NCBI GenBank assembly: GCA_963704815.1
Contig: CAVPHU010000004.1
Span: forward strand, 1-64,000
Source: DATKWD01 sp963704815
GTDB lineage: Bacteria; Actinomycetota; Acidimicrobiia; Acidimicrobiales; Salinilacustritrichaceae
Length of the DNA stretch: 64,000 nt
Reading direction: 5' to 3'
Positions 35,856 through 46,266 of this stretch are shown here, one piece after another. Below the pieces are notes generated by a model. The model searched no databases, had not been told where the DNA came from, and saw only the letters and a program-made list of their open reading frames with translations. The translations under genes were made by a program, and so were the position numbers. Positions within the stretch are counted from its first letter, which is position 1. Every line of letters begins with the position of its first letter.

Positions 35856-37202
35856 TCATGGGCCGAGGAGGTCGGTGACGACGTCGAGCCAGAACTGGGT
35901 GGTGAGGCCGAGGGAGGTGACGTCGATGCGTTCGTCGTTGCCGTGGAAGCGGCTGGCGAAGTCGGCGCCGCTGACCGACGGGCTCAGCAGTCCCGCACCG
36001 TAGGCCGTTGCGCCGAGCTCTCGATGGACCCGAGCATCGGTGAAGCCGACGCCGAATCCGGCCGACAACTCGGTCTCGGGGAACGGCTTGGCCACCGCCT
36101 TCTGCATGCTGTCCCACAGGGGCGTGTCGATCCGGCTGATGCTGGCCGGATCGTCCATGAGGATCTCGATCTCGACGTGATCGGCCAGATCGCCGAGGGC
36201 CTCGCGCAGGTGCGCCTCGACCTCGTCGGTGCTGTCGCCCGGCATCGTGCGCACGTCGACGTCGATCGTCACGGTGTCGGGCACCACGTTGGTCTTGGTC
36301 TGGCTGGTCGTGACGTTGGGCGAGAACGTCGTGTGGGTGCACGAGTAGAGGAATGGCGCCCCCATCTCCTTGGGAAGTGCGTCGACGAATGCCTCGACCT
36401 CGGCGGGGTCCATGAGCAGATCGCTGGTGTCGTCGTCGAGGCCCAGGCCGTTGACCACGTTGCGCCACAGTTCGTGCAGGCGAGGGGCCGGCCGGTAGCC
36501 GGCGATGCGCTCGATGGCCGCCGCGGCCTTGACGAGTGCGTTGTCGCTCTTGAACGGCATCGATCCGTGGCCCGGCGTGCCGCGGAACGTGAGGCGCCGC
36601 CACGCGACCCCCTTCTCGCCGGTCGAGATGTTGACCGTCGGGGTCGTGCCGCGGCCATGCAGCCCACCGTTCTCGGTGAGCACGTAGTCGGTGGTGATGA
36701 CCTCGGGGTGGTGCTCGGCCATCCAGCGAGCGCCGTAGGCACTGCCCGCTTCCTCGTCGGCCACGCCGAAGAAGACCAGGTCGCCGGCCGGCCTGAATCC
36801 GGTGGCGGCCAGATGCCGGAAGGTGACGGCCATCGAGGCCGTGAGGTTCAACATGTCGACCGCACCCCGCCCCCAGATCTCACCGTCGATGAGCTCGCCG
36901 GCGAAGGGATCCTCGCGCCACCCCGCGGCGTTGACCGGCACGACATCGGTGTGGCCGTTGAGACACAAGCTCGGCGCATCGGGGTCGTGGCCCTCGAGCC
37001 GGGCGACGAGATTCGTCCGGCCCGGCGCGGCCTCGTAGGTCTCGACGTCGATGCCCGCACCGTCGAAGAAGTCGATCAGCGTCTGCGCGTTGCGCTGCTC
37101 ATGGCCCGAGTCCTCGATGCCTTCGTTCACACAGGCGTTGCGGATCATGGCTTGGAGCAGGTCGACGGTCTGATCGGTCCGGGCCATCTGCTCCGACGCC
37201 AT
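35856..37202 (-). CDS. M20-family metallopeptidase/deacylase
   Basis: This 448-residue M20 enzyme has the zinc-site His-Asp in CLNGHTDVVPV and the bridging region GRGAVDMLN. The catalytic Glu-Glu is in FFGVADEEAGS, the dimerisation-domain TPGHGSMPF follows, and the late His is in FHGNDERID. It resembles the ArgE/DapE/succinyl-diaminopimelate desuccinylase group and actinobacterial M20 dipeptidases; the substrate is undetermined. ATG 37202 is chosen because the upstream frame is antisense to the csoR region. The gene follows csoR after 10 bp. Confidence 0.88.
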   Translation of the reverse strand: MASEQMARTDQTVDLLQAMIRNACVNEGIEDSGHEQRNAQTLIDFFDGAGIDVETYEAAPGRTNLVARLEGHDPDAPSLCLNGHTDVVPVNAAGWREDPFAGELIDGEIWGRGAVDMLNLTASMAVTFRHLAATGFRPAGDLVFFGVADEEAGSAYGARWMAEHHPEVITTDYVLTENGGLHGRGTTPTVNISTGEKGVAWRRLTFRGTPGHGSMPFKSDNALVKAAAAIERIAGYRPAPRLHELWRNVVNGLGLDDDTSDLLMDPAEVEAFVDALPKEMGAPFLYSCTHTTFSPNVTTSQTKTNVVPDTVTIDVDVRTMPGDSTDEVEAHLREALGDLADHVEIEILMDDPASISRIDTPLWDSMQKAVAKPFPETELSAGFGVGFTDARVHRELGATAYGAGLLSPSVSGADFASRFHGNDERIDVTSLGLTTQFWLDVVTDLLGP

Positions 37203-37212
37203 GTTCACCCGC

Positions 37213-37506
37213 TCAGCGTCGCATGAGTCGGCCGACGGCGCCCATGAGCTCCTCGACCTGCTCGTCGGGATCGGTGGGGCCACCGCCACCACCGATGAGG
37301 CAGTGCCGTGCGTGGTCGTCGAGCACGCCGAGGGCCACCTTGTCGAGGGCGGCCCGAGCGGCCGCGATCTGGGCCAGCACGTCCATGCAGTAGCGCTCCT
37401 CCTCGACCATCTTGTTGACGCCTCGGACCTGACCCTCGATGCGGGCCAGGCGCGCCTGGAGCTGTTCTTTGGTTGCCGAGTACCCACGGGCCATGTCGAC
37501 CACCAT
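37213..37506 (-). CDS. csoR: CsoR-type copper-sensing repressor
   Basis: The 97-residue all-helical DUF156 protein begins MVVDMARGYSATKEQLQARL and carries the CsoR copper ligands: Cys in ERYCMDVL, and His and Cys in DDHARHCL. Apo-CsoR represses and Cu(I) binding releases DNA. ATG 37506 is favoured since GGAGG lies at ideal spacing; ATG 37494 is the alternative. An operator-like palindrome covers its own translation start. It is divergent from copZ-copA. Confidence 0.92.
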   Translation of the reverse strand: MVVDMARGYSATKEQLQARLARIEGQVRGVNKMVEEERYCMDVLAQIAAARAALDKVALGVLDDHARHCLIGGGGGPTDPDEQVEELMGAVGRLMRR

Positions 37507-37521
37507 ACCCCCCTCCGGTAT
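37505..37521. promoter_or_regulatory. Putative CsoR operator at csoR start
   Basis: ATACCCCCCTCCGGTAT is a 17-bp imperfect palindrome with ATACC/GGTAT ends. It includes the csoR Shine-Dalgarno sequence and touches its ATG, so binding would block autogenous expression. It is a weaker version of the site at 37609-37625. Confidence 0.55.
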
Positions 37522-37608
37522 TACACCCGCCCAACCGCCATTTCTTCGGCAGGTCGGACCTTCTGATGGCCGGTTCGCGACCGAGAAGCGACATCGCGGT
37601 TGTGCCCC

Positions 37609-37625
37609 ATACCCCATAGGGGTAT
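37609..37625. promoter_or_regulatory. Putative CsoR operator for copZ-copA
   Basis: ATACCCCATAGGGGTAT is a perfect inverted repeat of 7 bp with a 3-bp centre, matching the G-tract style of CsoR operators. It ends nine bases before the copZ ATG and so must overlap the core promoter or transcription start. Confidence 0.8.
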
Positions 37626-37634
37626 CGTCGACCC

Positions 37635-37847
37635 ATGGCCGTCACCACCACCCGTCCCGTTCTCGGCATGTCGTGTGACCACTGCGTCAACGCCGTGACC
37701 GCCGAGGTCGGGGCGATCGAGGGGGTCAGGTCCGTCGACGTCGATCTCGGCCGCGGCTTGGTCACCGTCGTCAGCGACGGCGATCTTGCGGACGAGGCCT
37801 TCGCGGCGGCGATCGACGAGGCCGGGTTCGAGGTCGGCCCGACATGA
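37635..37847 (+). CDS. copZ: Copper chaperone (HMA domain)
   Basis: The 70-residue HMA protein has the Cu(I)-binding motif GMSCDHC at residues 11-17 and a ferredoxin-like pattern typical of CopZ. It hands Cu(I) to the ATPase encoded immediately downstream. Its TGA overlaps the copA ATG (ATGA at 37844). Confidence 0.9.
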   Translation: MAVTTTRPVLGMSCDHCVNAVTAEVGAIEGVRSVDVDLGRGLVTVVSDGDLADEAFAAAIDEAGFEVGPT

Positions 37848-40087
37848 GGACGACCCGTGAGGTCGACCTCGCCGTCACGGGCATGACCTGCGCCTCGTGC
37901 GCGGCACGCATCGAGAAGAAGCTCAACAAGATCGACGGCGTCGAGGCGACCGTCAACTACGCCACCGAAGCCGCCAAGGTCGCGGTCCCCGATGGCGTCG
38001 ACGAAGACCTGCTCCTGTCGACCATCGACGGCATGGGCTACGCGGCCACCGTCGCCCGACCGCCTTCGGCGCCCCCACCCGGCCCGACGGGTGCGCACGA
38101 CCAGCCAGAGCCGACCATCGACGACGAGACGCTGACGCTCCGCAACCGGGTGCTCATCTCGGCCGCGCTCACCCTTCCGGTGGTGGCGATGTCGATGATT
38201 CCGGCGCTCCAGTTCGACAACTGGCAGTGGCTGGCCCTCACCCTCGCCTCGCCCGTCGTCGTCTGGGGCGCCTGGCCATTCCACCGGGCGACCTGGTTGA
38301 ACCTCCGCCACGGCACGGCCACCATGGACACGCTGATCTCGGTCGGCACGGTCAGTGCGTACCTCTGGTCGCTGTACGCCCTCTTCTTCGGTGACGCCGG
38401 CGTCACCGGCATGACCATGGACATGTCGTTCACCATCGAACGCTCGCACGGCAGCTCGGAGATCTACCTCGAGGTGGCGTCGGCGGTCACGGTGTTCATC
38501 CTCGCCGGGCGTTGGTTCGAGGCCCGGGCGAAGCGGCAGTCGGGTGCCGCCCTCCGGGCGCTTCTGGATCTGGGAGCCAAGGAGGCCGTGGTGGTGCGTG
38601 ACGGTCGAGAGATCTCCGTGCCCACCGATGAGCTCCAGGTCGGCGATCGGTTCGTGGTCCGTCCCGGAGAGAAGATCGCCACCGACGGTGCGGTCGTCGA
38701 GGGGAGCTCGGCGATCGACGCCTCGCTGCTCACCGGCGAGAGCGTCCCGGTCGAAGTCGGCCCCGGCGACGGCGTCACGGGCGCAACCGTCAACGCCGGC
38801 GGGCGACTGGTGGTCGAGGCCACTCGGGTCGGTGCCGACACCCAGTTGGCGCAGATCGCCAAGCTGGTCACCGACGCCCAGTCGGGGAAGGCTCCGGTCC
38901 AGCGCCTGGCCGATCGGGTTTCGGCGGTCTTCGTCCCGATCGTGATCGTGCTCGCCCTCGCGACGCTGTTCACGTGGCTGGCGCTGGGCGAGGGAGCCTC
39001 GGCCGCCTTCACCGCAGCGGTGGCCGTGTTGATCATCGCCTGCCCGTGCGCCCTCGGCCTGGCCACACCGACCGCGCTGCTGGTCGGAACCGGCCGCGGC
39101 GCGCAGCTCGGCATCCTCATCAAGGGACCCGAGGTGCTCGAGTCGACCCGGCGCATCGACACCGTGGTCCTCGACAAGACCGGCACCGTGACCAGCGGCA
39201 AGATGTCGCTCGTCGGCGTCGTCACCGACGGCGTCGACGAGGACGAGGCGCTCCGCCTCGCAGGCGCCGTCGAGCACGCCAGCGAGCACCCGATCGCCGC
39301 CGCCATCGCCGACGCGGCGAGAGTGAGCGTGGGTGCGTTGCCGAAGGTCGACGGCTTCGCCAGCACCCAGGGCCTCGGGGTCCGGGGGATGGTCGACGGA
39401 GTCGCCGTCGCGGTCGGTCGTGAACAGTTCCTGGCCGACTGGGGTCTTCACCCCTCACCGGCCCTGGCCCACGCGAAGGCAGCAGCCGAAAACGCCGGTC
39501 ACACTCCGGTGCTCGCCGGGTGGGACGGACAGATGCGGGCCGTCCTCGTGGTCGCCGACACGGTCAAGGACTCATCGGCCGAAGCGGTCGCGAGCATCTG
39601 CGACCTCGGCCTCGAACCAATTCTCCTCACCGGTGACAACCGGGCGTCGGCCGAGACGGTGGCGGCCGAGGTGGGCATCGACACCGTCATCGCCGAGGTG
39701 CTGCCGTCGGCCAAGCTCGAGGAGATCCGCCGTCTCCAGGACGAGGGCAGGGTCGTCGCCATGGTCGGCGACGGCGTCAACGATGCGGCGGCGCTCGCCC
39801 GAGCCGACCTCGGGCTCGCCATGGGCACCGGCACCGATGCGGCCATCGAGGCCAGCGACATCACGCTCGTTCGAGGCGACCTCCGATCGGTGCCCGACGC
39901 CATTCGCCTCTCGCGCCGCACACTCGCCACCATCAAGGGCAACCTGTTCTGGGCATTCGCCTACAACGTGGCGGCCCTCCCCCTCGCCGCCCTCGGGCTC
40001 CTCAATCCGCTCATCGCCGGCGCCGCGATGGCGTTCTCGAGCGTGTTCGTGGTCAGCAACAGCCTCCGCCTCCGCCGGTTCACCTGA
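37844..40087 (+). CDS. copA: Cu(I)-exporting P1B-type ATPase
   Basis: The 747-residue P-type ATPase has one N-terminal HMA domain (GMTCASC), eight membrane segments and TGES in the actuator domain. CPC at residues 400-402 in the membrane site, the phosphorylation motif DKTGT at Asp444 and GDGVNDAAAL in the hinge follow. It pumps Cu(I) out of the cytoplasm. A Met- and Ser-containing loop (TGMTMDMSFTIERSHGSSE) sits between early membrane segments on the outer side and may help release or bind metal. It is under the CsoR operator with copZ. Confidence 0.93.
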   Translation: MRTTREVDLAVTGMTCASCAARIEKKLNKIDGVEATVNYATEAAKVAVPDGVDEDLLLSTIDGMGYAATVARPPSAPPPGPTGAHDQPEPTIDDETLTLRNRVLISAALTLPVVAMSMIPALQFDNWQWLALTLASPVVVWGAWPFHRATWLNLRHGTATMDTLISVGTVSAYLWSLYALFFGDAGVTGMTMDMSFTIERSHGSSEIYLEVASAVTVFILAGRWFEARAKRQSGAALRALLDLGAKEAVVVRDGREISVPTDELQVGDRFVVRPGEKIATDGAVVEGSSAIDASLLTGESVPVEVGPGDGVTGATVNAGGRLVVEATRVGADTQLAQIAKLVTDAQSGKAPVQRLADRVSAVFVPIVIVLALATLFTWLALGEGASAAFTAAVAVLIIACPCALGLATPTALLVGTGRGAQLGILIKGPEVLESTRRIDTVVLDKTGTVTSGKMSLVGVVTDGVDEDEALRLAGAVEHASEHPIAAAIADAARVSVGALPKVDGFASTQGLGVRGMVDGVAVAVGREQFLADWGLHPSPALAHAKAAAENAGHTPVLAGWDGQMRAVLVVADTVKDSSAEAVASICDLGLEPILLTGDNRASAETVAAEVGIDTVIAEVLPSAKLEEIRRLQDEGRVVAMVGDGVNDAAALARADLGLAMGTGTDAAIEASDITLVRGDLRSVPDAIRLSRRTLATIKGNLFWAFAYNVAALPLAALGLLNPLIAGAAMAFSSVFVVSNSLRLRRFT

Positions 40088-40237
40088 GGGGCACCGCCGG
40101 CTGATCCGGCTCGCTCCGAAGACCTCGTCGGAAGACCGGAGCCGACGCCCACGCGTTCGTGGTCGGGATCACGTCGTCGAGCGAAGAGGCACCCCTTGCC
40201 CGCGAGCGATGGCCTCGCGCCGGGAGCGCATGACGGA

Positions 40238-41098
40238 TCAGGGCTGCAGCAACGCACCCAGCCGGCGACTGCCGACGGTCACGCCGACGACGACCATGGC
40301 GAGCAGATAGACGACGTTGACGACCAGGCTCGCATCGAGCTGCCCGAGCGTGAGCGCCCGGCAGAGTTCGACGCCCTGATAGAGCGGTGTCCACTCCACG
40401 AAGGTCCGAACACCGGCCGGGTACTGGGTGACGGGGAAGAACGTCGCCGAGAACAGGAAGAGCGGGATGACGGCGAGGTTGATGTAGTCGAAGTCGACGT
40501 AGCTGCGCATGTAGGTCGATGCCGCCAGGCCGACCGCTCCGAACCCCGCGCCGATCAGGACCGTCACCGGAAGCACGAACACTGCCAGCGGCGACTCGAC
40601 GTAGCCCAGCACCGTCATGGTCGCGAGGAAGACCGTCGACGCCAGGAGTCCCCGCAGGAGGGCGAACAGGATCTCGCCCGTCGCCGTGTCGGTCGGCGTG
40701 AGGGGCGTCGAGAGGATGCCGTCGTAGGTCTTCATGTACTTGAACTTGATGAAGAAGTTGAACGTCGACTCGAAGATCGCACCGTTCATCGCAGCCGCCG
40801 CGAGCAGTCCGGGTGCGACGAAGGACTCGTACGAGACCAGTTCGCCGTTCGGGCCGGGCAGGTCGCCGACCAGGGCGCCGACGCCGATGCCGATGGACAG
40901 CAGGAACAGCACCGGTTCGACCAGCGCGGCGACCAGGACGAGGGCCCGGCGCCGGTACGCCAGAGCGTTGCGCTCGACGATGCGCCAGGTACGACCGAAG
41001 ACGATCGGCGGCAGGATCCGAAGCCGGGGCCAGTGGGAGGCCACGGGTTCCTGATGACCATCCGGCCGTCGTTCGCTCGACGACGTGTCGACGCTCAT
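40238..41098 (-). CDS. ABC-2 type transporter permease (second)
   Basis: This 286-residue integral membrane protein has six segments and the NodJ/DrrB-like motif FVAPGLLAAAAMNGAIFEST. FPVTQYPAGVRTFVEWTPLY occurs near the end. It is paired with the upstream permease; the ATG at 41098 overlaps that gene's stop (ATGA). With the ATPase it forms a heteromeric exporter of unknown, probably lipid-like or drug-like, substrate. Confidence 0.85.
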   Translation of the reverse strand: MSVDTSSSERRPDGHQEPVASHWPRLRILPPIVFGRTWRIVERNALAYRRRALVLVAALVEPVLFLLSIGIGVGALVGDLPGPNGELVSYESFVAPGLLAAAAMNGAIFESTFNFFIKFKYMKTYDGILSTPLTPTDTATGEILFALLRGLLASTVFLATMTVLGYVESPLAVFVLPVTVLIGAGFGAVGLAASTYMRSYVDFDYINLAVIPLFLFSATFFPVTQYPAGVRTFVEWTPLYQGVELCRALTLGQLDASLVVNVVYLLAMVVVGVTVGSRRLGALLQP

Positions 41099-41874
41099 GC
41101 GGTCAACCTCGCGGTGAACCGGCGCACGCCGACGATCCAACCGGCCGTCACCACGGCCAGGAGGAAGACCGTGTGGCCGATCGAGACCAGCGCGTCGAAG
41201 TCTCCCGTCGTGAACCCACGGGCCAGTTCGACCCCGTGCCAGAGCGGCGACAGCCATGCAACCGGTTGGAGCACGGAGGGCAGCTGGGAGAGCGGGAAGA
41301 ACACACCCGAGAACAGGAACAGCGGGATGATCCCGATTCGCATGATGACCGAGAAGGACTCGTCGGTCTCGACGCCGGCCGAATACGCGGTGATCGGCGT
41401 GGCGAACGCAAGTGCCGTCAGCATGGCTGCGGGGAGAGCGAGCACCGCCCACCACGAGACGACCGCACCGAGCAGTGCACCCACGACCAGGAAGCTCGCC
41501 GCGGTCATGGCTCCCCGGGTCATGGTCCACAGCACGTAGCCGCCGAACGCGTCGGCCGGTTGCATCGGGGTGGTCACCATGGCGTTGAAGGTCCCCTGCC
41601 ACTTCATCCCGCCGAGGACCGGCCACAGCGACTCGCCCGCCGCCCCGAGCATGATGGTGGCGCAGAGAAGCCCGGGAGCGACGAACACGAGATAGTCGAG
41701 GCCGCCGAGCTCGGCTGCGCCCGCGCCGTCGTCGACGAGGGAACCGAGCCCGAACCCCATGGCCCCGAGGTAGAGCAGCGGCACGACGAACGTCGAGAAC
41801 GCCACCCCGCGCCACAGCTTGGCGAACACGAGGGCCTGGCGCTCGTAGGAACGGAGGAGCGCGGGCGTGCTCAT
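41095..41874 (-). CDS. ABC-2 type transporter permease (first)
   Basis: The 259-residue protein shares the ABC-2 architecture of its neighbour: LVFVAPGLLCATIMLGAAGES, the F-PLSQLP motif (FSGVFFPLSQLPSVLQPV) and a conserved LSPLWHGVELARG end. It starts three bases after the ATPase stop and is part of the same three-gene operon. Confidence 0.85.
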   Translation of the reverse strand: MSTPALLRSYERQALVFAKLWRGVAFSTFVVPLLYLGAMGFGLGSLVDDGAGAAELGGLDYLVFVAPGLLCATIMLGAAGESLWPVLGGMKWQGTFNAMVTTPMQPADAFGGYVLWTMTRGAMTAASFLVVGALLGAVVSWWAVLALPAAMLTALAFATPITAYSAGVETDESFSVIMRIGIIPLFLFSGVFFPLSQLPSVLQPVAWLSPLWHGVELARGFTTGDFDALVSIGHTVFLLAVVTAGWIVGVRRFTARLTA

Positions 41875-41877
41875 GGC

Positions 41878-42813
41878 TCAGTCCTCGAGGGTGCGGCCGG
41901 TGAGACGGAGGAAGACGTCCTCGAGCGATGACCGACGCACGAGCACGTTGTGCTCCTCGACCCCGAGGCCGGCGAGCTTCGCCGAGGTGGCGTCGCCATC
42001 GGCGGTGTAGAGCAGCACGCGATCCGCCAGCCCCTCCACGCGATCGGCACAGGTCTGGTACTGCCGGACGAGGCCCTCGCGGTCCTCGCCCAGCGGGAAG
42101 CGCACCTCGACGACCTCGCGGGTCGAGTGCTCGGCGATGAGCGATCGGGGCGAGCCCTCGGCGACGATGCGGCCCTGATCCATGATCACCAGCCGGTCGC
42201 ACAGCTGCTCGGCCTCGTCCATGTAGTGGGTGGTGAGGATCTGGGTCTTGCCCCGAGCCTTGAGCTGGTAGAGCCGCTCCCAGAGCATGTGTCGGGCCTG
42301 CGGATCGAGGCCGGTGGTCGGCTCGTCGAGCAGCACGATGTCGGGGTCGTTGATGAGGGCCCGGGCGATGGTGAGGCGTCGCTTCATGCCGCCGGAGAGC
42401 GGGTCGACCTTGCTGTCGGCGCGGTCGCTGAGCTGGGCGAAGTCGAGCAACTCGGCGGCGCGTTCGGTGAGCACCGACCGCGGAAGCCCGAAGTAGCGGC
42501 CGTACACGATCATGTTGTCGAGCACCGTCAGCTCGATGTCGAGGGTGTCCTCCTGGGTGACGACGCCCAGACGCGAGCGGATCTCGGGACCCTGGCGGAG
42601 CGGGTCGAGTCCGAGCACGCGGAGCGATCCCTCCGTGAGCGGCGAGACACACCCGATCATCTTCATCGTCGAGGTCTTGCCTGCGCCGTTCGGTCCGAGA
42701 AAGCCGAACAGCTCGCCGGGCTCGACCGACACGTCGATGCCCGCGACCGCAGTGAAGTCGCCGAAGCGCTTCACCAACCCGCGAGCCTCGATCAGCCCCT
42801 CCCCCTCAGACAC
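41878..42813 (-). CDS. ABC-2 type exporter ATP-binding protein
   Basis: The 311-residue ATPase has Walker A GPNGAGKTST, Q-loop VVTQEDTLD, signature LSGGMKRRLTIARAL, Walker B DIVLLDEPTTGLD and the H-loop in LTTHYMDEAEQL. A C-terminal regulatory extension follows. The sequence is NodI/DrrA-like and energises the two permeases encoded downstream. The gene order ATPase-permease-permease is typical for such exporters. Confidence 0.9.
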   Translation of the reverse strand: MSEGEGLIEARGLVKRFGDFTAVAGIDVSVEPGELFGFLGPNGAGKTSTMKMIGCVSPLTEGSLRVLGLDPLRQGPEIRSRLGVVTQEDTLDIELTVLDNMIVYGRYFGLPRSVLTERAAELLDFAQLSDRADSKVDPLSGGMKRRLTIARALINDPDIVLLDEPTTGLDPQARHMLWERLYQLKARGKTQILTTHYMDEAEQLCDRLVIMDQGRIVAEGSPRSLIAEHSTREVVEVRFPLGEDREGLVRQYQTCADRVEGLADRVLLYTADGDATSAKLAGLGVEEHNVLVRRSSLEDVFLRLTGRTLED

Positions 42814-42872
42814 GGTTGCGGACCGTACCGGTCACCACCGTCGCGGCAGCAACAGATTCCCTCCGGTTCCTC

Positions 42873-42907
42873 GTCCGGTTCGAGCCACCCTGTGGCCTGA
42901 ACCGGAC
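42873..42907. repeat. Dispersed 35-bp palindrome, copy 2
   Basis: GTCCGGTTCGAGCCAC pairs with GTGGCCTGAACCGGAC, giving the most perfect hairpin of the family; the right flank is AGAGATC. It lies 20 bp beyond the stop of the glycerol-3-phosphate dehydrogenase gene. Confidence 0.85.
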
Positions 42908-42926
42908 AGAGATCACGGCGCGGGGG

Positions 42927-44555
42927 TCAGCCGGCTGCGACGAAGGACGTGCCGAAGTGAGCCTTGAGCTTGGCGTCGGCCTCGGCGCCGAACAGCACCT
43001 CGGCGACCTCGCGGAGCCCGAGCGAGGCCCGGACGTCGGCATCGCCGACGACCATCGAGATCTTGCTGCGGCGACGGAGGAAGTCGTCGAGCCGCACGAC
43101 CATCTCGTCGTGCGCCGTGTGACGGAGCTCGACACGCAGGTAATCGGCCGAATCCATGATGTCGTCGCCCATCGCCGGGTCCTCCCGGATGTCGTCGATC
43201 ATCTCGAAGGCTCGGCGGCCGTAGCGGCGCCACAGCCGGTCGGTGAGCGGTTCGACGCCCGGTTTGTCGCGCAGGTCGTCGAGCCTCATGGCATGGGCCT
43301 GGCGGGCGAAGGTCCGATACTCGGAGATGGGCGGCTCGCCGTACCAGCTGCCGTCGTCGCGAGACAGGTGGATGCCCAGGGCCTTCACCGCGTCGGCGAT
43401 CTCCTCCCCGACGTTGAGGCAGTCGGTGAGCTTGCCGCCGAAGATGGTGACGACGGACTGTGCGTGGTCGACATCGATCTCGTGCTTGCGCGACAACGAG
43501 GTCCACTCGGCATCGAGTTGATCGTCACCGTCGTTCTTCACCACGAGCGGCCGGCTGCCACACCGCTCGGAGATGATGTCGTCGGTCGTGAGCGGAGCCG
43601 GGAGATCGAGGCGGGCGTTGATCTGTTCGAGCAGGAAGATGCGGTCTTCGTCGGTCACGCCGATCGTGGGATCGTCGATCCGGGTGTCGGTGGTGCCGAT
43701 GACGGACCGGTATCCCATCGGGATCACGTAGAAGAGGCGGCGGGTGTCGTCGAAGAACGCCAGCACCCGGTCGTTCGGGGTGAGCTGGTCGACGACCAGA
43801 TGGATCCCCTTGGAGTGCACGATGCGATGCGGCGCCCGGACACCGAGCGAGTCGTTGAGCGGATCGGCGAACGGTCCGGCGGCGTTGACCACAACCCGAG
43901 CCGTACACGAGAACGTCGACCCGGACTCGACGTCGCGCAGCGATGCCTTCCACAGCCCGGCTGCCCGTTCGGCCCCCTCGAAGCTCACGTAGTTGGCGGC
44001 GAGGCCGCCGAGGTCGAGCGACGATCGGACGAACCCGAACACGAAGCGGGCGTCGTTGTCCTTCAGGTAGGCGTCGGCGTACTCGACCCCACCGATCACG
44101 TTCGAGGTGTCGATGAGCGGCTCACGCTGTTCGATGGCCGGCTGGCTGAGCATGCGCGGCGCGGCGGTGCGGAAGTTGCCGATGGCCCAGTAGGCGAACG
44201 CGCCGGCGCCTGCCAACCAACGGGGAAACGGCGCCGTGTCGCCGAGGCTCGCCAGGAACCCGATCTCCTGGATGCTCGACGGATAGGCCTTCATCAGCCG
44301 GTTGCGGCTCATGCACAGCTTGCGGACGAGGCCGATGTCGTAGTTCTCGAGGTACTTGAACCCGCCCCACACCAGGTTCGACGACTCCTGGCTCGTGGCA
44401 CTGGCGAAGTCGCCACGGTCGATGAGCGCGACCCGCGCGCCTCGACCCGCCAGCGATGCTGCCGCCACCGCCCCGTTGATGCCACCCCCGACGATCAGGA
44501 CATCGAAATCGCCACCGTCGAGGCGCTCGAGGTAGGTCGCGCGAAGTTCAGACAC
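42927..44555 (-). CDS. glpD: FAD-dependent glycerol-3-phosphate dehydrogenase
   Basis: The 542-residue flavoprotein begins with the Rossmann GxGxxG (VLIVGGGINGAVAAASLAGRG). It shows the GlpD signatures FASATSQESSNLVWGGFKYL and GVEYADAYLKDNDARF, and a C-terminal helical DUF domain. It oxidises glycerol-3-phosphate to DHAP and feeds electrons to quinone at the membrane. A glycerol kinase or uptake gene is not in the window. DHAP is also the predicted product of the MtnA-aldolase pair nearby. Confidence 0.9.
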   Translation of the reverse strand: MSELRATYLERLDGGDFDVLIVGGGINGAVAAASLAGRGARVALIDRGDFASATSQESSNLVWGGFKYLENYDIGLVRKLCMSRNRLMKAYPSSIQEIGFLASLGDTAPFPRWLAGAGAFAYWAIGNFRTAAPRMLSQPAIEQREPLIDTSNVIGGVEYADAYLKDNDARFVFGFVRSSLDLGGLAANYVSFEGAERAAGLWKASLRDVESGSTFSCTARVVVNAAGPFADPLNDSLGVRAPHRIVHSKGIHLVVDQLTPNDRVLAFFDDTRRLFYVIPMGYRSVIGTTDTRIDDPTIGVTDEDRIFLLEQINARLDLPAPLTTDDIISERCGSRPLVVKNDGDDQLDAEWTSLSRKHEIDVDHAQSVVTIFGGKLTDCLNVGEEIADAVKALGIHLSRDDGSWYGEPPISEYRTFARQAHAMRLDDLRDKPGVEPLTDRLWRRYGRRAFEMIDDIREDPAMGDDIMDSADYLRVELRHTAHDEMVVRLDDFLRRRSKISMVVGDADVRASLGLREVAEVLFGAEADAKLKAHFGTSFVAAG

Positions 44556-44729
44556 GACGTCGCACGAGGGCCCGACTCTTCACGGTCCGACGGTACCGGA
44601 GCCGAGCCTGGGCGCCGCGAACACGGGGTCGGCACCGAAGGATCACCGGTCAGCGGCGCTGCGGCGGCAGACTCAGGGCATTTCTTCCCTCGCGTCCGGT
44701 GTCGTCGACGACCACCGTCGCGACGAGCG

Positions 44730-45065
44730 ATGAGCACCGACCTCGCGCCCGCGTTCTCGGTGCGCAACCGCAACGGTTCGACCTCCGACGACCTCGACAC
44801 CGTCGATCTCGGCGCCGTGCTCGGCCAACTCGGCGACGCCGACGACGACCATCGCCGGTCGTCGGTCGCGCTCACCCACCACACGGGTTGGTCCATCGAG
44901 GCGTTCTCATCCGGGCGGCTCGTCCTGACCCACCCGTCCGAGGCGCCTCGGCGCCTCAGTGGGGCGACCCCCGAACTGATCGCCGGCTTGTGGGCGAGCC
45001 TCTCGGTGGGCGACCTCGACACCATCGAGGCCCAGGCCTGGCGTCCGGTCGACGACGCCGCCTGA
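44730..45065 (+). CDS. Small hypothetical protein (111 aa)
   Basis: From ATG 44730 the acidic protein reads MSTDLAPAFSVRNRNGS and ends with IEAQAWRPVDDAA. The central segment TGWSIEAFSSGRLVLTHPSE suggests a compact beta sheet followed by a helix (TPELIAGLWASLSVGDL). There is no clear ribosome binding site, signal or known domain. It is divergent from glpD and 82 bp upstream of the mtnA-like gene. Confidence 0.55.
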   Translation: MSTDLAPAFSVRNRNGSTSDDLDTVDLGAVLGQLGDADDDHRRSSVALTHHTGWSIEAFSSGRLVLTHPSEAPRRLSGATPELIAGLWASLSVGDLDTIEAQAWRPVDDAA

Positions 45066-45147
45066 TCATCCCTCCGTCGGGGACCCTGTCCATCGATCGG
45101 AGCGCCATCGGTTGCCGCCACCGCGTTGGAGGTGTCACCGTTTCGCT

Positions 45148-46265
<1,118 letters not shown>

Positions 46266-46266
<1 letters not shown>

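Noticed and set aside
40088..40237. Inverted sequences between copA and the ABC permease as an insertion element
   Set aside because: The complementarity is short and imperfect and fits an ordinary terminator between convergent genes.
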